A stretch of 64,000 nucleotides of DNA from Alicyclobacillus fastidiosus (GTDB lineage: Bacteria; Bacillota; Bacilli; Alicyclobacillales; Alicyclobacillaceae): NCBI RefSeq assembly GCF_026651875.1, contig NZ_CP104067.1:1302001-1366000 (forward strand), given 5' to 3'. Made by a program: the position numbers and the translations under genes. The notes under the pieces are model-generated. The model was not told the origin of the DNA. It searched no databases and worked only from the letters and a program-made list of their open reading frames with translations. Positions 24,873 through 34,212 of this stretch are shown in pieces. Every line of letters starts with the position of its first letter. Positions within the stretch are counted from its first letter, which is position 1.

Positions 24873-26819
24873 ATGACTTTAAATATGATCGATAAGGATT
24901 TCACCACTTCTATTCAAAAGGCTTGGTATGATTATGTTGAAAAAGGATTAAATTCTAGTAAATTGATCCGTCGCGATATTTTTCATTCTTGGGAACGTTC
25001 GAGGGGCTTTGGCGTTGATCCTTATCAGCAACAAGTCAAAGCAGTTCTTACTAACGATGATTTAATCAATAGGCGTGAAAAGAATAAAACATTACTTTCC
25101 TTTGCTATACCAGATACGGAATACCTCTCTGATTTTATCGTCGGCAGTGAGACCATTATTACGATCGCCGATAAAAATGGACTGATTCTCAATTCGTTTG
25201 GAGATAACAGTATTTTAAACAAAGGTGAGAAAATACGGCTGATGCCTGGTGCCGTGTGGAGTGAAGAGGTAGCTGGAACTAATGCGATCGGAACAGTGAT
25301 CAAAACGAAGAAGCCGGTACAGGTTTTTTTCATGGAACATTTCTGTAATGGGTGGCACGATTGGTTTTGTGCAGCAGCTCCAATTTTGAATCCGATTTCA
25401 AATGAGTTGATAGGGGTCTTTGACATCTCAGGGAAATGGAAGAACATCCATCCCCACACGTTAGGTCTATCCATATCAAAGGCGAATGAAATTTCGAAGT
25501 CTATTGAAAAAAATGTCTATCAATATTGCTTGCTAGGAAACCCTTTTTTGGAAACGCAGTGGGGGGAATGGGACGATGGAATCATCTTAGCCGATGTCAA
25601 TAAGAGAGTAGTGAAAATGAATGCGAAATCCGAATGCTTTCTACGAAAAAGAATACATACCCTTGATGACATTCCTGAATTCAATCAACTAGTTACTTAT
25701 GTGTTACAAGAAGATCAAAAAGTGGTGGAACAAGAAATCACCCTGAGTGAGGGGAGGTGTCGATTCATTTGCTCCATTTATTCGGTCATGATGGATGAGG
25801 ATTTGATTGGTTTTGGCATTCGACTTCGCGAAAGTCCGTCCCTTTTGAGAGGGATGAAAAGTATATCCGTTGAAAGAAAGGATCAATCCTCCACAAGATA
25901 TACCTTTGATCATATGATTGGTTCGTCCCCGGCCTTTTTGAAAGTGGTTCAACAGGCGAAAAAAGCTGCTATGCTTGATTCCAACCTATTTCTTGCAGGC
26001 GAGACCGGGACAGGAAAAGAATTGTTTGCTCAGTCGATTCATCAGGCAAGCAGGCGGCGGAATAAACCTTTTGTTGCGATCAATTGTGGAGCGATTCCTC
26101 GTGAGTTAATTGAAAGTGAATTATTCGGCTATGAGCCAGGCGCTTTTACGGGAGCGAAATCGAAAGGGAGTTACGGTAAGTTTGAGTTGGCCCATGGAGG
26201 GACTATTTTTTTAGATGAAATCGGGGATATGCCGCTGAATCTTCAGGTTCATTTACTCCGTGTGTTGGAAGAGAAATGTGTCACTCGAATTGGTGGAGAA
26301 AAGCCAATTCCTTTGGATATACGAGTCATTGCGGCAACAAATAAGAATTTAATGGAAGCCGTGCAAAAAGGTGAGTTCCGCCGAGATTTAGTGCATCGAC
26401 TACAGGTGATCCAAATCAAACTTCCTGCCTTGCGTGAACGATCCATGGATATCCCTTCATTGGCCCAGTATTTTCTTCAACGGTTGGCTCCGCAATTTGG
26501 CAAATCGAATGTTATCGTTGATCCAGAGACCATTCGTATCCTCCAGCAATATTCCTGGACTGGGAATATTCGAGAGTTAAAAAATATGATCGAGCAATCT
26601 CTTTTTAATATGGAAGAAAACACTTTGCTTCCTTGTGACCTTCCCTCCGACTTATTAGATATGGTAGAAAACCCATTAAAATCTGAGAGAAATCTAATTA
26701 TCTCGATGATCCAACAAATGGATGGGAGCATTCCACGCGCTGCAGTGAAGTTAGGGATCTCCCGGGCTACGATGTATCGGAAGGTCAAACAGTATGGGAT
26801 TACGCCGAATGAATTTTAA
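24873..26819 (+). CDS. Sigma-54-dependent activator, AcoR-like (GAF / AAA+ / Fis HTH)
   Basis: 648-residue enhancer-binding protein that opens sigma-54 promoters. Order: N-terminal helical part with HSWERSRGFGVDP, a GAF-like sensor (about 60-190, GAVWSEEVAGTNAIGT), a PAS-like segment (about 225-320), the AAA+ domain (GETGTGKE 376-383; sigma-54 contact GAFTGA 423-428; FLDEIGDMP) and a C-terminal Fis-type helix-turn-helix (KLGISRATMYRKVKQYGI). ATG 24873 follows GGAGGGG; the frame extends 29 codons upstream without a site. AcoR relatives control acetoin or alcohol metabolism. Its evident target is the alcohol dehydrogenase downstream, whose upstream region has a perfect -24/-12 promoter. Confidence 0.92.
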   Translation: MTLNMIDKDFTTSIQKAWYDYVEKGLNSSKLIRRDIFHSWERSRGFGVDPYQQQVKAVLTNDDLINRREKNKTLLSFAIPDTEYLSDFIVGSETIITIADKNGLILNSFGDNSILNKGEKIRLMPGAVWSEEVAGTNAIGTVIKTKKPVQVFFMEHFCNGWHDWFCAAAPILNPISNELIGVFDISGKWKNIHPHTLGLSISKANEISKSIEKNVYQYCLLGNPFLETQWGEWDDGIILADVNKRVVKMNAKSECFLRKRIHTLDDIPEFNQLVTYVLQEDQKVVEQEITLSEGRCRFICSIYSVMMDEDLIGFGIRLRESPSLLRGMKSISVERKDQSSTRYTFDHMIGSSPAFLKVVQQAKKAAMLDSNLFLAGETGTGKELFAQSIHQASRRRNKPFVAINCGAIPRELIESELFGYEPGAFTGAKSKGSYGKFELAHGGTIFLDEIGDMPLNLQVHLLRVLEEKCVTRIGGEKPIPLDIRVIAATNKNLMEAVQKGEFRRDLVHRLQVIQIKLPALRERSMDIPSLAQYFLQRLAPQFGKSNVIVDPETIRILQQYSWTGNIRELKNMIEQSLFNMEENTLLPCDLPSDLLDMVENPLKSERNLIISMIQQMDGSIPRAAVKLGISRATMYRKVKQYGITPNEF

Positions 26820-26913
26820 CAAATGAGACGAAAATTTTGATTGGAAAATGATTCAAAAAGTTTTAAACTCCAGTGATTACTAGGCCCTTTAAGTTTTACA
26901 TCAAAAAATGGTG

Positions 26914-26930
26914 TTGGCACGATTTTTGCT
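26914..26930 (+). promoter_or_regulatory. Sigma-54 (-24/-12) promoter of the alcohol dehydrogenase gene
   Basis: TTGGCACGATTTTTGCT fits the YTGGCACG-N4-TTGCW consensus exactly, with 12 bases between the invariant GG (26916-26917) and GC (26928-26929). It lies 85 bases upstream of the dehydrogenase start and directly downstream of the sigma-54 activator gene. Confidence 0.9.
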
Positions 26931-27336
26931 AATTAATAGTGTATCTAGCAGATGAATCAAAGTGAAAACGTATACAGCATCCTCTGCTAGTCCATTTACA
27001 TTTTAAAGGGAGCTGAAAGTAATGGCAGATCAAACTACAACAATGAAGGCACTTGTTTATCGAGGACCAGGGGAGAAAGAATGGACAGATGTACCCAAAC
27101 CAACGATTCAAAAATCAAGTGATGCGATTGTAAAGGTGCTTAAAACAACCATTTGTGGTACAGATTTGCATATATTGAAAGGGGATGTACCAGCGGTAAC
27201 TAATGGAAGAATTTTGGGACATGAAGGGGTAGGAGTGATTGAGGAAGTCGGAACAGGGGTCAATAATTTTAAAAAGGGTGACCGGGTTCTGATCTCTTGC
27301 ATTACCTCTTGTGGGAAGTGTGATAATTGTAAAAAA

Positions 27337-28852
27337 CTCAACTTTCGCAGAGTGAAATGTGTAGCTAGCCCTTGTGGCGTAAAGACTTGAACGGATTAGA
27401 ATATTAGCGTTGACAAATCAAAAGCACCACTTCCTTTGGTATAGTAAATGCGACCAAACACTACCATACCGGAAGAGGTGCTCTCCTATATGATAGGTTA
27501 TGAGACGGAAAACAACAATCAATTGCCTGTCGAAATTCGTCCTGCCTTTCAAGAACTAAAGGTCCTTAAGCATCTGCGTAATGCTGGCATCACCAAGAGG
27601 TTTGGGGTTGCGTGTTCCTACCTATTCCAGCTTGTGTTTGTGCTCATCTTCCATCATCGAAACTGGTTTCAATTTCTTGATAGCGCAAAGTCAGAATCAT
27701 ATCCTGGCAAGGATGCTGTGTACCGTTTTCTCAATCATGCCGGATTTGCATGGCGACGCTTTCTCCTATTGCTCAGTGTGGAGGCCGTGAACAAAACCAG
27801 TTCGTTAACATCTGACAAGCGTGTCAGCGTATTCGTTGTCGATGACTCCATGTATGAGCGGAACAGGAGTAAGTGCGTGGAACTCTTGGCTCGATTCAAA
27901 GACCATGCACGGAATTGCTACTACAAGGGATTTCGTATGTTGACGTTAGGCTGGTCTGACGGTCATACATTCGTCCCAGTGGACTTTTCTCTCCTCAGTT
28001 CCGTCAAGTCGCAGATTCAAGGCTTGGGTCAATCGATTGATAAACGCACTCACGGATACAAACGCAGAATGGAATCACTTCTCCCGGCCCCAGATATCAT
28101 CCCTGCCATGATTGACCGTGCTCTGTCTGCTGGAATGAATGCCTCGTACGTATTGATGGACAGTTGGTTCACGCACGCTCCGTTGATTCAAGCCGTGCTG
28201 GATAGGGGACTGGACGTCATCGGAATGGTCAAGGCGGACAACAAACGATATTTACTCGACGGACGGTGCCTGTCCTTGCAAGAGCTGTACTACGCTGCTA
28301 CGCCCGTTCAAAGTACGAAGAAAGGAATCTTAAGGTCCATACATACTCAACTGCGCCCAGGCATCCCGATCAAAATGGTGTTCGTTCGTCACCGAACCAA
28401 CAAGAAGGAATGGCTGGCTATCCTGTCTACAGATACGACGCTGACGGTCGAGAAAATCGTACAGATTTACGGCATTCGATGGGACATTGAAGTGTTCTTC
28501 AAATGCACAAAATCATTACTGCGTCTGCAGAAAGAGTTTCAAGGACGTTCCTATGACATGCTCATCAGCCACACGACGATTGTCTTTTCACGGTATATTC
28601 TGTTAGCTTGGCAGCACCGCCAGAGCACGGACAACCGTACATTGGGGAATCTATTTCTAATGCTCTGCGACGAAGTGAGCGAACTGGACTGGGCCATCGC
28701 ATTGAGCCAATTGGTTGAACTTGTAAATGATGTTTCCAAGAAGGCAGGCAAACGACTCTCGAAACTGATTCGCAGTCAACTACAGCGGTGGATCGACGGT
28801 TTACCCAGCTATATCAAGGCATATCTCCCTGTTTTGGCCTGCGAAAGTTGAG
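27337..28852 (+). mobile_element. IS4-family insertion sequence, complete
   Basis: 1516-bp element with inverted ends CTCAACTTTCGCAG (27337-27350) and CTGCGAAAGTTGAG (28839-28852), flanked by the 7-bp direct repeat TAAAAAA (27330-27336 and 28853-28859). It splits the alcohol dehydrogenase gene after codon 105. Clean repeats suggest a recent insertion. Confidence 0.95.
27448..28851 (+). CDS. IS4-family transposase
   Basis: 467-residue DDE transposase. First D in VFVVDDSMYERNRSK, second in SYVLMDSWFTHAPLI, and the IS4 YREK signature in IYGIRWDIEVFFKCTKS (Y-2-R-3-E-6-K). Intact. ATG 27448 is the longest start but has a poor site; ATG 27490 with GAGGTG ten bases upstream may be used. The stop codon TGA lies inside the right terminal repeat. 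Confidence 0.92.
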   Translation: MRPNTTIPEEVLSYMIGYETENNNQLPVEIRPAFQELKVLKHLRNAGITKRFGVACSYLFQLVFVLIFHHRNWFQFLDSAKSESYPGKDAVYRFLNHAGFAWRRFLLLLSVEAVNKTSSLTSDKRVSVFVVDDSMYERNRSKCVELLARFKDHARNCYYKGFRMLTLGWSDGHTFVPVDFSLLSSVKSQIQGLGQSIDKRTHGYKRRMESLLPAPDIIPAMIDRALSAGMNASYVLMDSWFTHAPLIQAVLDRGLDVIGMVKADNKRYLLDGRCLSLQELYYAATPVQSTKKGILRSIHTQLRPGIPIKMVFVRHRTNKKEWLAILSTDTTLTVEKIVQIYGIRWDIEVFFKCTKSLLRLQKEFQGRSYDMLISHTTIVFSRYILLAWQHRQSTDNRTLGNLFLMLCDEVSELDWAIALSQLVELVNDVSKKAGKRLSKLIRSQLQRWIDGLPSYIKAYLPVLACES

Positions 28853-29612
28853 TAAAAAAGGATTATATGCCCATTGTCATGATGGAGGTTGGATCCTTGG
28901 TCATCTGATCGACGGAACACAGGCAGAATATGTACGGATTCCATATGCGGATACGAGTCTGCACCCGATTCCTGACGGAGTAGATGAAACGTCCATGGTT
29001 ATGTTAAGCGACATTCTACCAACTGGATTCGAAATAGGCGTATTGAACGGACAAGTGCAACCAGGGGATACCATTGCGATTATTGGTGCAGGACCTGTAG
29101 GGTTATCTGCATTGCTCACCTCCCAATTTTATTCGCCGGCTGAAATAATCATGGTTGACTTAGACGAAAACAGACTAAGCATATCTAAAGAATTCGGGGC
29201 AACCCAAACTATTAACAGTGCAGATGGCAAGGCTGTTGAGAAAATCATGGAGTTAACGAATGGTAAAGGTGTCGATGTTGCGATCGAAGCAGTAGGCATT
29301 CCTGCTACATTTAACATTTGCCAAGAGATTGTTACACCTGGTGGGACGATTGCAAACGTTGGAGTACATGGAAAAAGCGTAGAGCTTCATATCGAAAACT
29401 TATGGATTCGTAATGTGAAGATTACCACAGGTCTAGTGAGTACAAATACTACACCTATGTTGCTTAAAACGGTTCAAGCCCAAAAAATTGAGTCAGAAAA
29501 ATTAATTACACACCATTTTCCAATGAACGATATGTTAAAAGCATATGATGTATTTGCTAATGCAGCAAAAGAGCAAGCCATTAAAGTGATTATTTCAAAC
29601 GATTAATACAGG

Positions 29613-29652
29613 AACCCCCAGTGACTTCAAACATCACTGGGGGTTTCTTTTA
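29613..29652 (+). terminator. Strong rho-independent terminator
   Basis: AACCCCCAGTGA / TCACTGGGGGTTT, a 12-bp GC-rich stem followed by CTTTT, seven bases after the alcohol dehydrogenase stop codon. Confidence 0.9.
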
Positions 29653-29802
29653 TTATGATCATCCATTCCTTCCGGGAATGGCTAAAACTGCTGCCTGAGT
29701 AGATGGGCAATGCAACCCTGCCGCTATGGCACGGAGCATCGGTGCAATCACACGATTGTCTGCATTGACCAAAAAGCCACCAACCCCAAAGGACGATAAA
29801 AA

Positions 29803-30043
29803 TCTGCGATTAGAGCGGATCAAAGAGTCTGTCCTCGCCGGTCTTGGTCTTACCTTACTGTCTAAGTGGGCTGTCCATCGAGAGTTGCAGTGGCGGACAT
29901 TCGTGGAATTAAAATTACAAGGAATGCCGGCTGAACGTACATTTTCAATGATTCTCATGAAATCGATTTTCAGAACAAACGCTGCGTCCCGCTTCCAAAA
30001 TTACCCACTAGAACAAGTCTCTAAACTGTCTGTCATGCTGTAA
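29803..30043 (+). pseudogene. LysR-type regulator, C-terminal fragment
   Basis: About 75 codons that read as the end of a LysR effector domain: ESVLAGLGLTLLSKWAVHRE, then FVELKLQGMPAERTFSMILM and RTNAASRFQNY, as in CysL-type members (VLAGLGI.LLSKWAV pattern). No DNA-binding half is present. The bases to its left (29655-29800) carry an unrelated minus-strand frame that I do not recognise, so the gene was truncated by a rearrangement. Confidence 0.65.
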
Positions 30044-30167
30044 TGTCAAACGTGTACGGTTAACTTGATGGCGTATACAATTGTTTCATTCGTCGATCGA
30101 AGTACGTAACCAACTTCAGTTGCATCTGTTCCTGAGAGCCAGCCAACTAAAGCAATAAATTTATCAG

Positions 30168-30193
30168 AAAAACCCCATTTATATTGGGTTTTT
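30168..30193. terminator. Bidirectional rho-independent terminator
   Basis: AAAAACCC / GGGTTTTT with a CATTTATATT loop. Lies between the LysR fragment and the IS110 element. Confidence 0.7.
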
Positions 30194-30459
30194 CGATAGA
30201 GACCTTATTGCGCATAAGACCCCCATGCCGCCTGGCGGCACCACAATCTATGAAAATGTAGATCCGTGATCTACTATGTCGCTAGACAGCCACACGGAGC
30301 TCGTCGCCCCCTGGTACCACGAGTCCGTGCATAAGACGGAGTTGGCGACTTGGAGCACCACGATTTGTCGCTCCCGCTGTCGGGAAGCACGTACGGTAGA
30401 ATTCCTATCGCATCGGTCGCCACGTGGCTGTACTTCTTTGGGTGAGGAGTGGCAGCATT
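30194..30459 (+). other. Left non-coding end of the IS110 element
   Basis: No gene. Precedes an intact IS110-group transposase, where the bridge RNA of this group is normally encoded. GC-rich with several short stems (for example GCCGCC/GGCGGC at about 30227-30240). Element boundary not defined. Confidence 0.4.
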
Positions 30460-31677
30460 ATGCAGGTTGTACACGAGCGATGCTGCGGACTGGATGTCCA
30501 CAAGAAGAAGGTCGTTGGTTGTGTGATCACGCCGGAGATAAAGGAGATTCGGACGTTCGGAACGATGACGGATGACCTTGAGTCCCTCATAAAGTGGATT
30601 CTCGGTCACGAATGTACGCATGTGGCGATGGAAAGTACGGGCGTCTTTTGGAAGCCGATCTTCAACCTTCTCGAAGACAGGGATCTCGAGGCGTTGGTCG
30701 TCAATGCCCAGCACATCAAGCAGGTTCCGGGTCGAAAGACGGATGTTCGGGACGCTGAATGGATAGCGGACCTGCTGCGTCATGGCCTGCTCAAGGGGAG
30801 CTATATCCCTGACCGAAATCAGCGTGAACTTCGGGAACTGGTCCGGTACCGCAAGTCTCTCGTCCGGGAACGTGCCAATGAAGTCAACCGCCTCCAGAAA
30901 GTCCTTGAAGGAGCAAATATCAAATTGGCATCGGTGGCAAGTGATGTGGTTGGCGTATCGGGTCGAGCCATCCTCACTGAACTCATTGGTGGCCAAATGG
31001 ATGAATCACGGCTCAAGGAGATCGTGAAGGGACGCCTCCGTAACAAGACCGCAGAACTGAAACGTGCATTGCACGGTGTTGTTCGTCCGCACCAGCAGAT
31101 GATGCTTGCTGTTCAGCTTCGGCACATCGATCACCTTGATGAGTTGATCGAGGAAGTGAGTGCTGAAATTGAGCAGCGGATGCGCCCTTTTGACGAAGAT
31201 CTCCGGCGAATCCAGACGATACCTGGAATTGGCGAGCGGACGGCGGAACTGATACTGGCGGAGATCGGTACCGACATGAGCAGGTTTCCAAGTGCGCAAC
31301 ACCTGGCGTCCTGGGCAGGAATGTGTCCAGGCAACAATGAAAGTGCGGGTAAACGACGAAGTGGCAAGACCCGCAAGGGAGATCCTTGGTTACGAGAAGC
31401 GTTAATCGAAGCCGCACGTGGCGCCGCCAGAACAAAGAATACCTATCTGTCCGCTAAGTATCACCGAATCGCTGCGCGTCGGGGATCCAAGAGAGCAGCC
31501 GTGGCAGTCGGTCACTACATGTTAATTATCATCTATCACATGCTGGTCAATCAGACAGAATACGAGGACCTTGGGCCAACGTACCACGAAGAGCGGAACC
31601 GAGAACGAGTTATCCGTCGTCACTTGCATTCTCTGGAGAAACTCGGTTTGACAGTCATAGTTCAACCGACTTCCTAA
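30460..31677 (+). CDS. IS110-family transposase
   Basis: 405-residue DEDD recombinase. HERCCGLDVHKKKVVG (first D), HVAMESTGVFWKPIF (E), PGRKTDVRDAEWIADL (DD); C-terminal helix-hairpin-helix TIPGIGERTAELILAEIG and LASWAGMCPGNNESAGKRR with the conserved serine. ATG 30460 follows GAGGAG by 11 bases; the frame opens 12 codons earlier. No lesion seen. Distinct from the IS1111-type copy at 21255 and the relic at 16298. Confidence 0.93.
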   Translation: MQVVHERCCGLDVHKKKVVGCVITPEIKEIRTFGTMTDDLESLIKWILGHECTHVAMESTGVFWKPIFNLLEDRDLEALVVNAQHIKQVPGRKTDVRDAEWIADLLRHGLLKGSYIPDRNQRELRELVRYRKSLVRERANEVNRLQKVLEGANIKLASVASDVVGVSGRAILTELIGGQMDESRLKEIVKGRLRNKTAELKRALHGVVRPHQQMMLAVQLRHIDHLDELIEEVSAEIEQRMRPFDEDLRRIQTIPGIGERTAELILAEIGTDMSRFPSAQHLASWAGMCPGNNESAGKRRSGKTRKGDPWLREALIEAARGAARTKNTYLSAKYHRIAARRGSKRAAVAVGHYMLIIIYHMLVNQTEYEDLGPTYHEERNRERVIRRHLHSLEKLGLTVIVQPTS

Positions 31678-31926
31678 AATATCCAGATATGTCTAAGAGG
31701 GAGAACACGGGAGCTTTTTTATGCCATTTTCACGGTAGGGGGCTTTAGTACAATATGGCCTACAATTTCGGTTTCAATAAAAATACATGATTTTGTATAT
31801 ATATTCCGATATATCTATAAGAACTCAAATCCATGAGAGGTACTGCATTTTTGGTCATCTCCGCCTGCAAGCTGTGGCTACCCATGTCTTTGCTCGTTGT
31901 TTACAAATATTGAGCTGTTAAGGAAT
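31678..31926. other. Intergenic gap between IS elements
   Basis: No gene or clear signal; AT-rich, probably the right end of the IS110 element and old chromosomal sequence. Confidence 0.4.
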
Positions 31927-33572
31927 ACCTGAATCCGTGACGTGGATTTTCAAGAGGACGACAAAAATCGCGTGAAATCAAGTAAAATGGCGCTATCAGA
32001 TGGACGAATCTGCCTCACCTACTTGGTGGTGCCTTCATGCGTTTTGTGATCGAAGAGTCAGATGAAATATTGACATCCCATTCTGGACTTGCTCTGGTTG
32101 GACTGCTCCTTGGCAAGACTCAACTATCCGCACGTCTCAGCCCTCCCTGTCCCAGGGCGCGCGTATACGGAAATTTCGAATCGAGATGTTGCCTACGCCT
32201 ACCTGGGCCTCTTGTGTCAGGGGAAGAGCGACTTTGACCACATTGAGCCGTTGCGTCAGGACGAGTTCTTCCCTGAAGCGCTGACCATTTCCAATGTACC
32301 GTCGAGTCCAACACTACGCCAACGCCTGGATCTCGTAGCACCCGAAGAAAAATGTGACTGGCAATCGGTTATCCTCGAAGAATCAGCTGACCTATTGAGC
32401 AAGGTGGGCGTGTACCTTGCACCCATTGTACTGGGGGATGGGCATCGTGAATATCTACCGCTTGACATTGATGTATCCCCATTTGACAACTCAGGAACCA
32501 AGAAGGAGGGCGTGTCTCGTACCTATAAAGGGTGCGACGGATACGCGCCGATTTTCGCTTACTTAGGACAGGAAGGATACGCCGTTCACGTAGAGTTCCG
32601 AACGGGAAGTACACATTGTCAAAAAGGGGACCGCCGCGTTTCTGGCTCAGAGTATCCGCTATGCTCAACGAATTTCGGACAAGCGCCTACTCGTACGCTT
32701 AGATGCGGGAAATGACAGCGTAGAAAACTTAGTCGTATGCAGGGCCGACGAAACCTCGGCCGACTTTATCGTGAAGAAGAACCTACGTAAGGAGAACCCG
32801 AATGCGTGGTTGCTGACGGCTGAGCAACACGGTACCTACACAGAGCCCCGTGCAGGGAAGAAGGTGTACAGAGGGTCCATCCTGTCTCCAATGAAGGGAC
32901 TAGAAAAACCGGTCCGGATGGTGTTTGAAGTGATTGAACGCACGATCCAGAGCGACGGTCAAGCATTACTCATCCCGAGCATTGAGGTAAACGTCTACGT
33001 CACGAGCTTGCCAGAGGCTCCAGAGGTGATCATCGACCTGTATCATGCACATGGAACGATGGAGCAATTTCATAGCGAGATCAAGACAGATTTAGATTTG
33101 GAACGGTTGCCCTCGGGGAAGTTTGCAACGAACGACCTTGTCTTGCATTTTGGTGTACTGGCATATAACCTGTTGCGCATCATCGGACAGGAGAGCCTGA
33201 GAGAGCAGGATGCACCGATTCGGAAGAAAGCAGAGAGGCGACGCATACGCACCGTGATCCAGAATCTCATCACGCTTGCGGCGAAAATGACGAGACACGC
33301 GAGGCAGACACGGCTACGATTCGGACGAGGTAACCGGTGGTTGCCCGTGTTTAGGCGACTATACGAAGCATTTGGATGAAGAAGGGAAAGAGCGTCCGAT
33401 GTATCCACATGTGAATGCATCCCTGAAACGAAGGGGTTATTCACCTGCGGACAAATTCACAGACTCCTCTCTTCACATGCAAAAATGAACCACTCTGTTG
33501 ACTGCTCGCCGACGCTTGGAGTCATGTTCAAAACTACCTTGACCAGTCTCTACAGACGTCACGGATTCAGGT
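31927..33572 (+). mobile_element. IS1380-family insertion sequence, decayed
   Basis: 1646-bp element with perfect 17-bp inverted ends ACCTGAATCCGTGACGT (31927-31943) and its complement (33556-33572). No matching target duplication. The transposase inside has two frameshifts, so the copy is dead unless supplied in trans. Confidence 0.85.
32037..33379 (+). pseudogene. IS1380-family transposase with two frameshifts
   Basis: Reads in three frames: MRFVIEESDEILTSHSGLAL from 32037; then ALPVPGRAYTEISNRDVAYA, HIEPLRQDEFF and VPSSPTLRQRLD to about 32620; then a frame covering FLAQSIRYAQRISDKRLLVR through IDLYHAHGTMEQFHSEIKTD to the stop at 33379. The first shift is near 32142; the second is at the run AAAAAGGGG (32621-32629), where removing one base restores the frame. 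Together they give a full-length IS1380 transposase (about 445 residues) including the E of MEQFHSEIK. The second shift is in a homopolymer, so a sequencing error is possible there. Confidence 0.85.
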
Positions 33573-33898
33573 CTTCCTTATTGGCTCTAATAATCAACTA
33601 TTAATGATTAATCAAGAGTAATGATCTAAGTGTTTGATTTTGTAAGGAGAAATACTCTTGAAACGGGGGGCTACAAACAGGGATAGGCGGAATCAGTTTA
33701 TTAAGAACGATTTGCCACAAAGATTAAAGGAGACTAAAGTGGCGCACACTATTCTTAGCACGCACGTCTGCGACAAATGCGCGTAGGCCACTTAGGGTCA
33801 CCAACCAAGGAGACGTGTGCGGATCGACCGACAAAAGCGCGGTTTGAAGTACGTGTTTTCCCGATACCAGCAAGGACTTTCGGGTTTTGGCTCACATA
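33573..33898. other. Intergenic region left of the tRNA fragment
   Basis: No gene supported. AT-rich, with a small dyad ATTAATGATTAAT (about 33600). The 5' half of a tRNA is absent here although a tRNA 3' end follows. Confidence 0.4.
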
Positions 33899-33984
33899 CG
33901 CACGTTTGAGGGGCGTGTGAGGAAACTCGTACGGGTTCAAGTCCCGTCCTCGACACCATACTATAAAAGGGATTTCGCGGTTTC
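33899..33984 (+). repeat. tRNA-Leu 3'-end direct repeat, copy 1 (attachment-site-like)
   Basis: Covers the anticodon arm, variable arm, T-arm and acceptor end of a tRNA-Leu (anticodon loop TTGAGGG, anticodon GAG; T-arm ACGGG TTCAAGT CCCGT; end CCTCGACACCA) plus 25 bases past CCA. The 5' half of the tRNA is missing. The same 86 bases recur at 48948-49033 in direct orientation with 81 matches. A tRNA 3' end repeated at both sides of a gene block is the mark of integration at a tRNA gene. Confidence 0.85.
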
Positions 33985-34212
33985 AGCTGTTTTGCATTTG
34001 TTGGTGAAATTTTGACCCTTTTTGAAACGAGACGTGTGTGTACACACTTCACGAGACGTGACGCGGCTGACGTGTTGAACCGCACACGTTTTAGAGAGGA
34101 GCGTGCGCGTATGCGTAAGGGTTGTTCCTGTTAGGTATCAGTCGGTTGAAAGTTTACGTTACACAATCTGGGGAAAGGATGGTGATAAAAACGAGAGAGG
34201 CGTGAATTCAAA

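Larger units (their letters stand above)
27022..29606 (+). pseudogene. Zn-dependent alcohol dehydrogenase, interrupted by an IS4 element
   Basis: Medium-chain Zn alcohol dehydrogenase split into 27022-27336 and 28860-29606. The first part carries the catalytic zinc Cys (TTICGTDLHILKGD), GRILGHEGVGVIEEVG and the first structural-zinc cysteines (SCGKCDNCKK). The second continues with GLYAHCHDGGWILG, the NAD fold AIIGAGPVGLSALL and the end KVIISND. Deleting the IS and one 7-base TAAAAAA copy restores one frame of 353 residues, the family's normal size. The gene has GGGAGC before ATG 27022 and a perfect sigma-54 promoter. Substrate probably a primary or secondary alcohol, or a diol such as butanediol given the AcoR-like regulator (inference). 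No intact enzyme can be made. Confidence 0.9.

Noticed and set aside
29659..29800. Minus-strand frame left of the LysR fragment
   Set aside because: Open but without a recognisable family or start; could be the tail of a truncated gene, not supportable.
33899..33960. Functional tRNA-Leu gene
   Set aside because: Anticodon arm to CCA is present but acceptor 5' strand and D-arm are absent; the same holds at 48948, so both are fragments.
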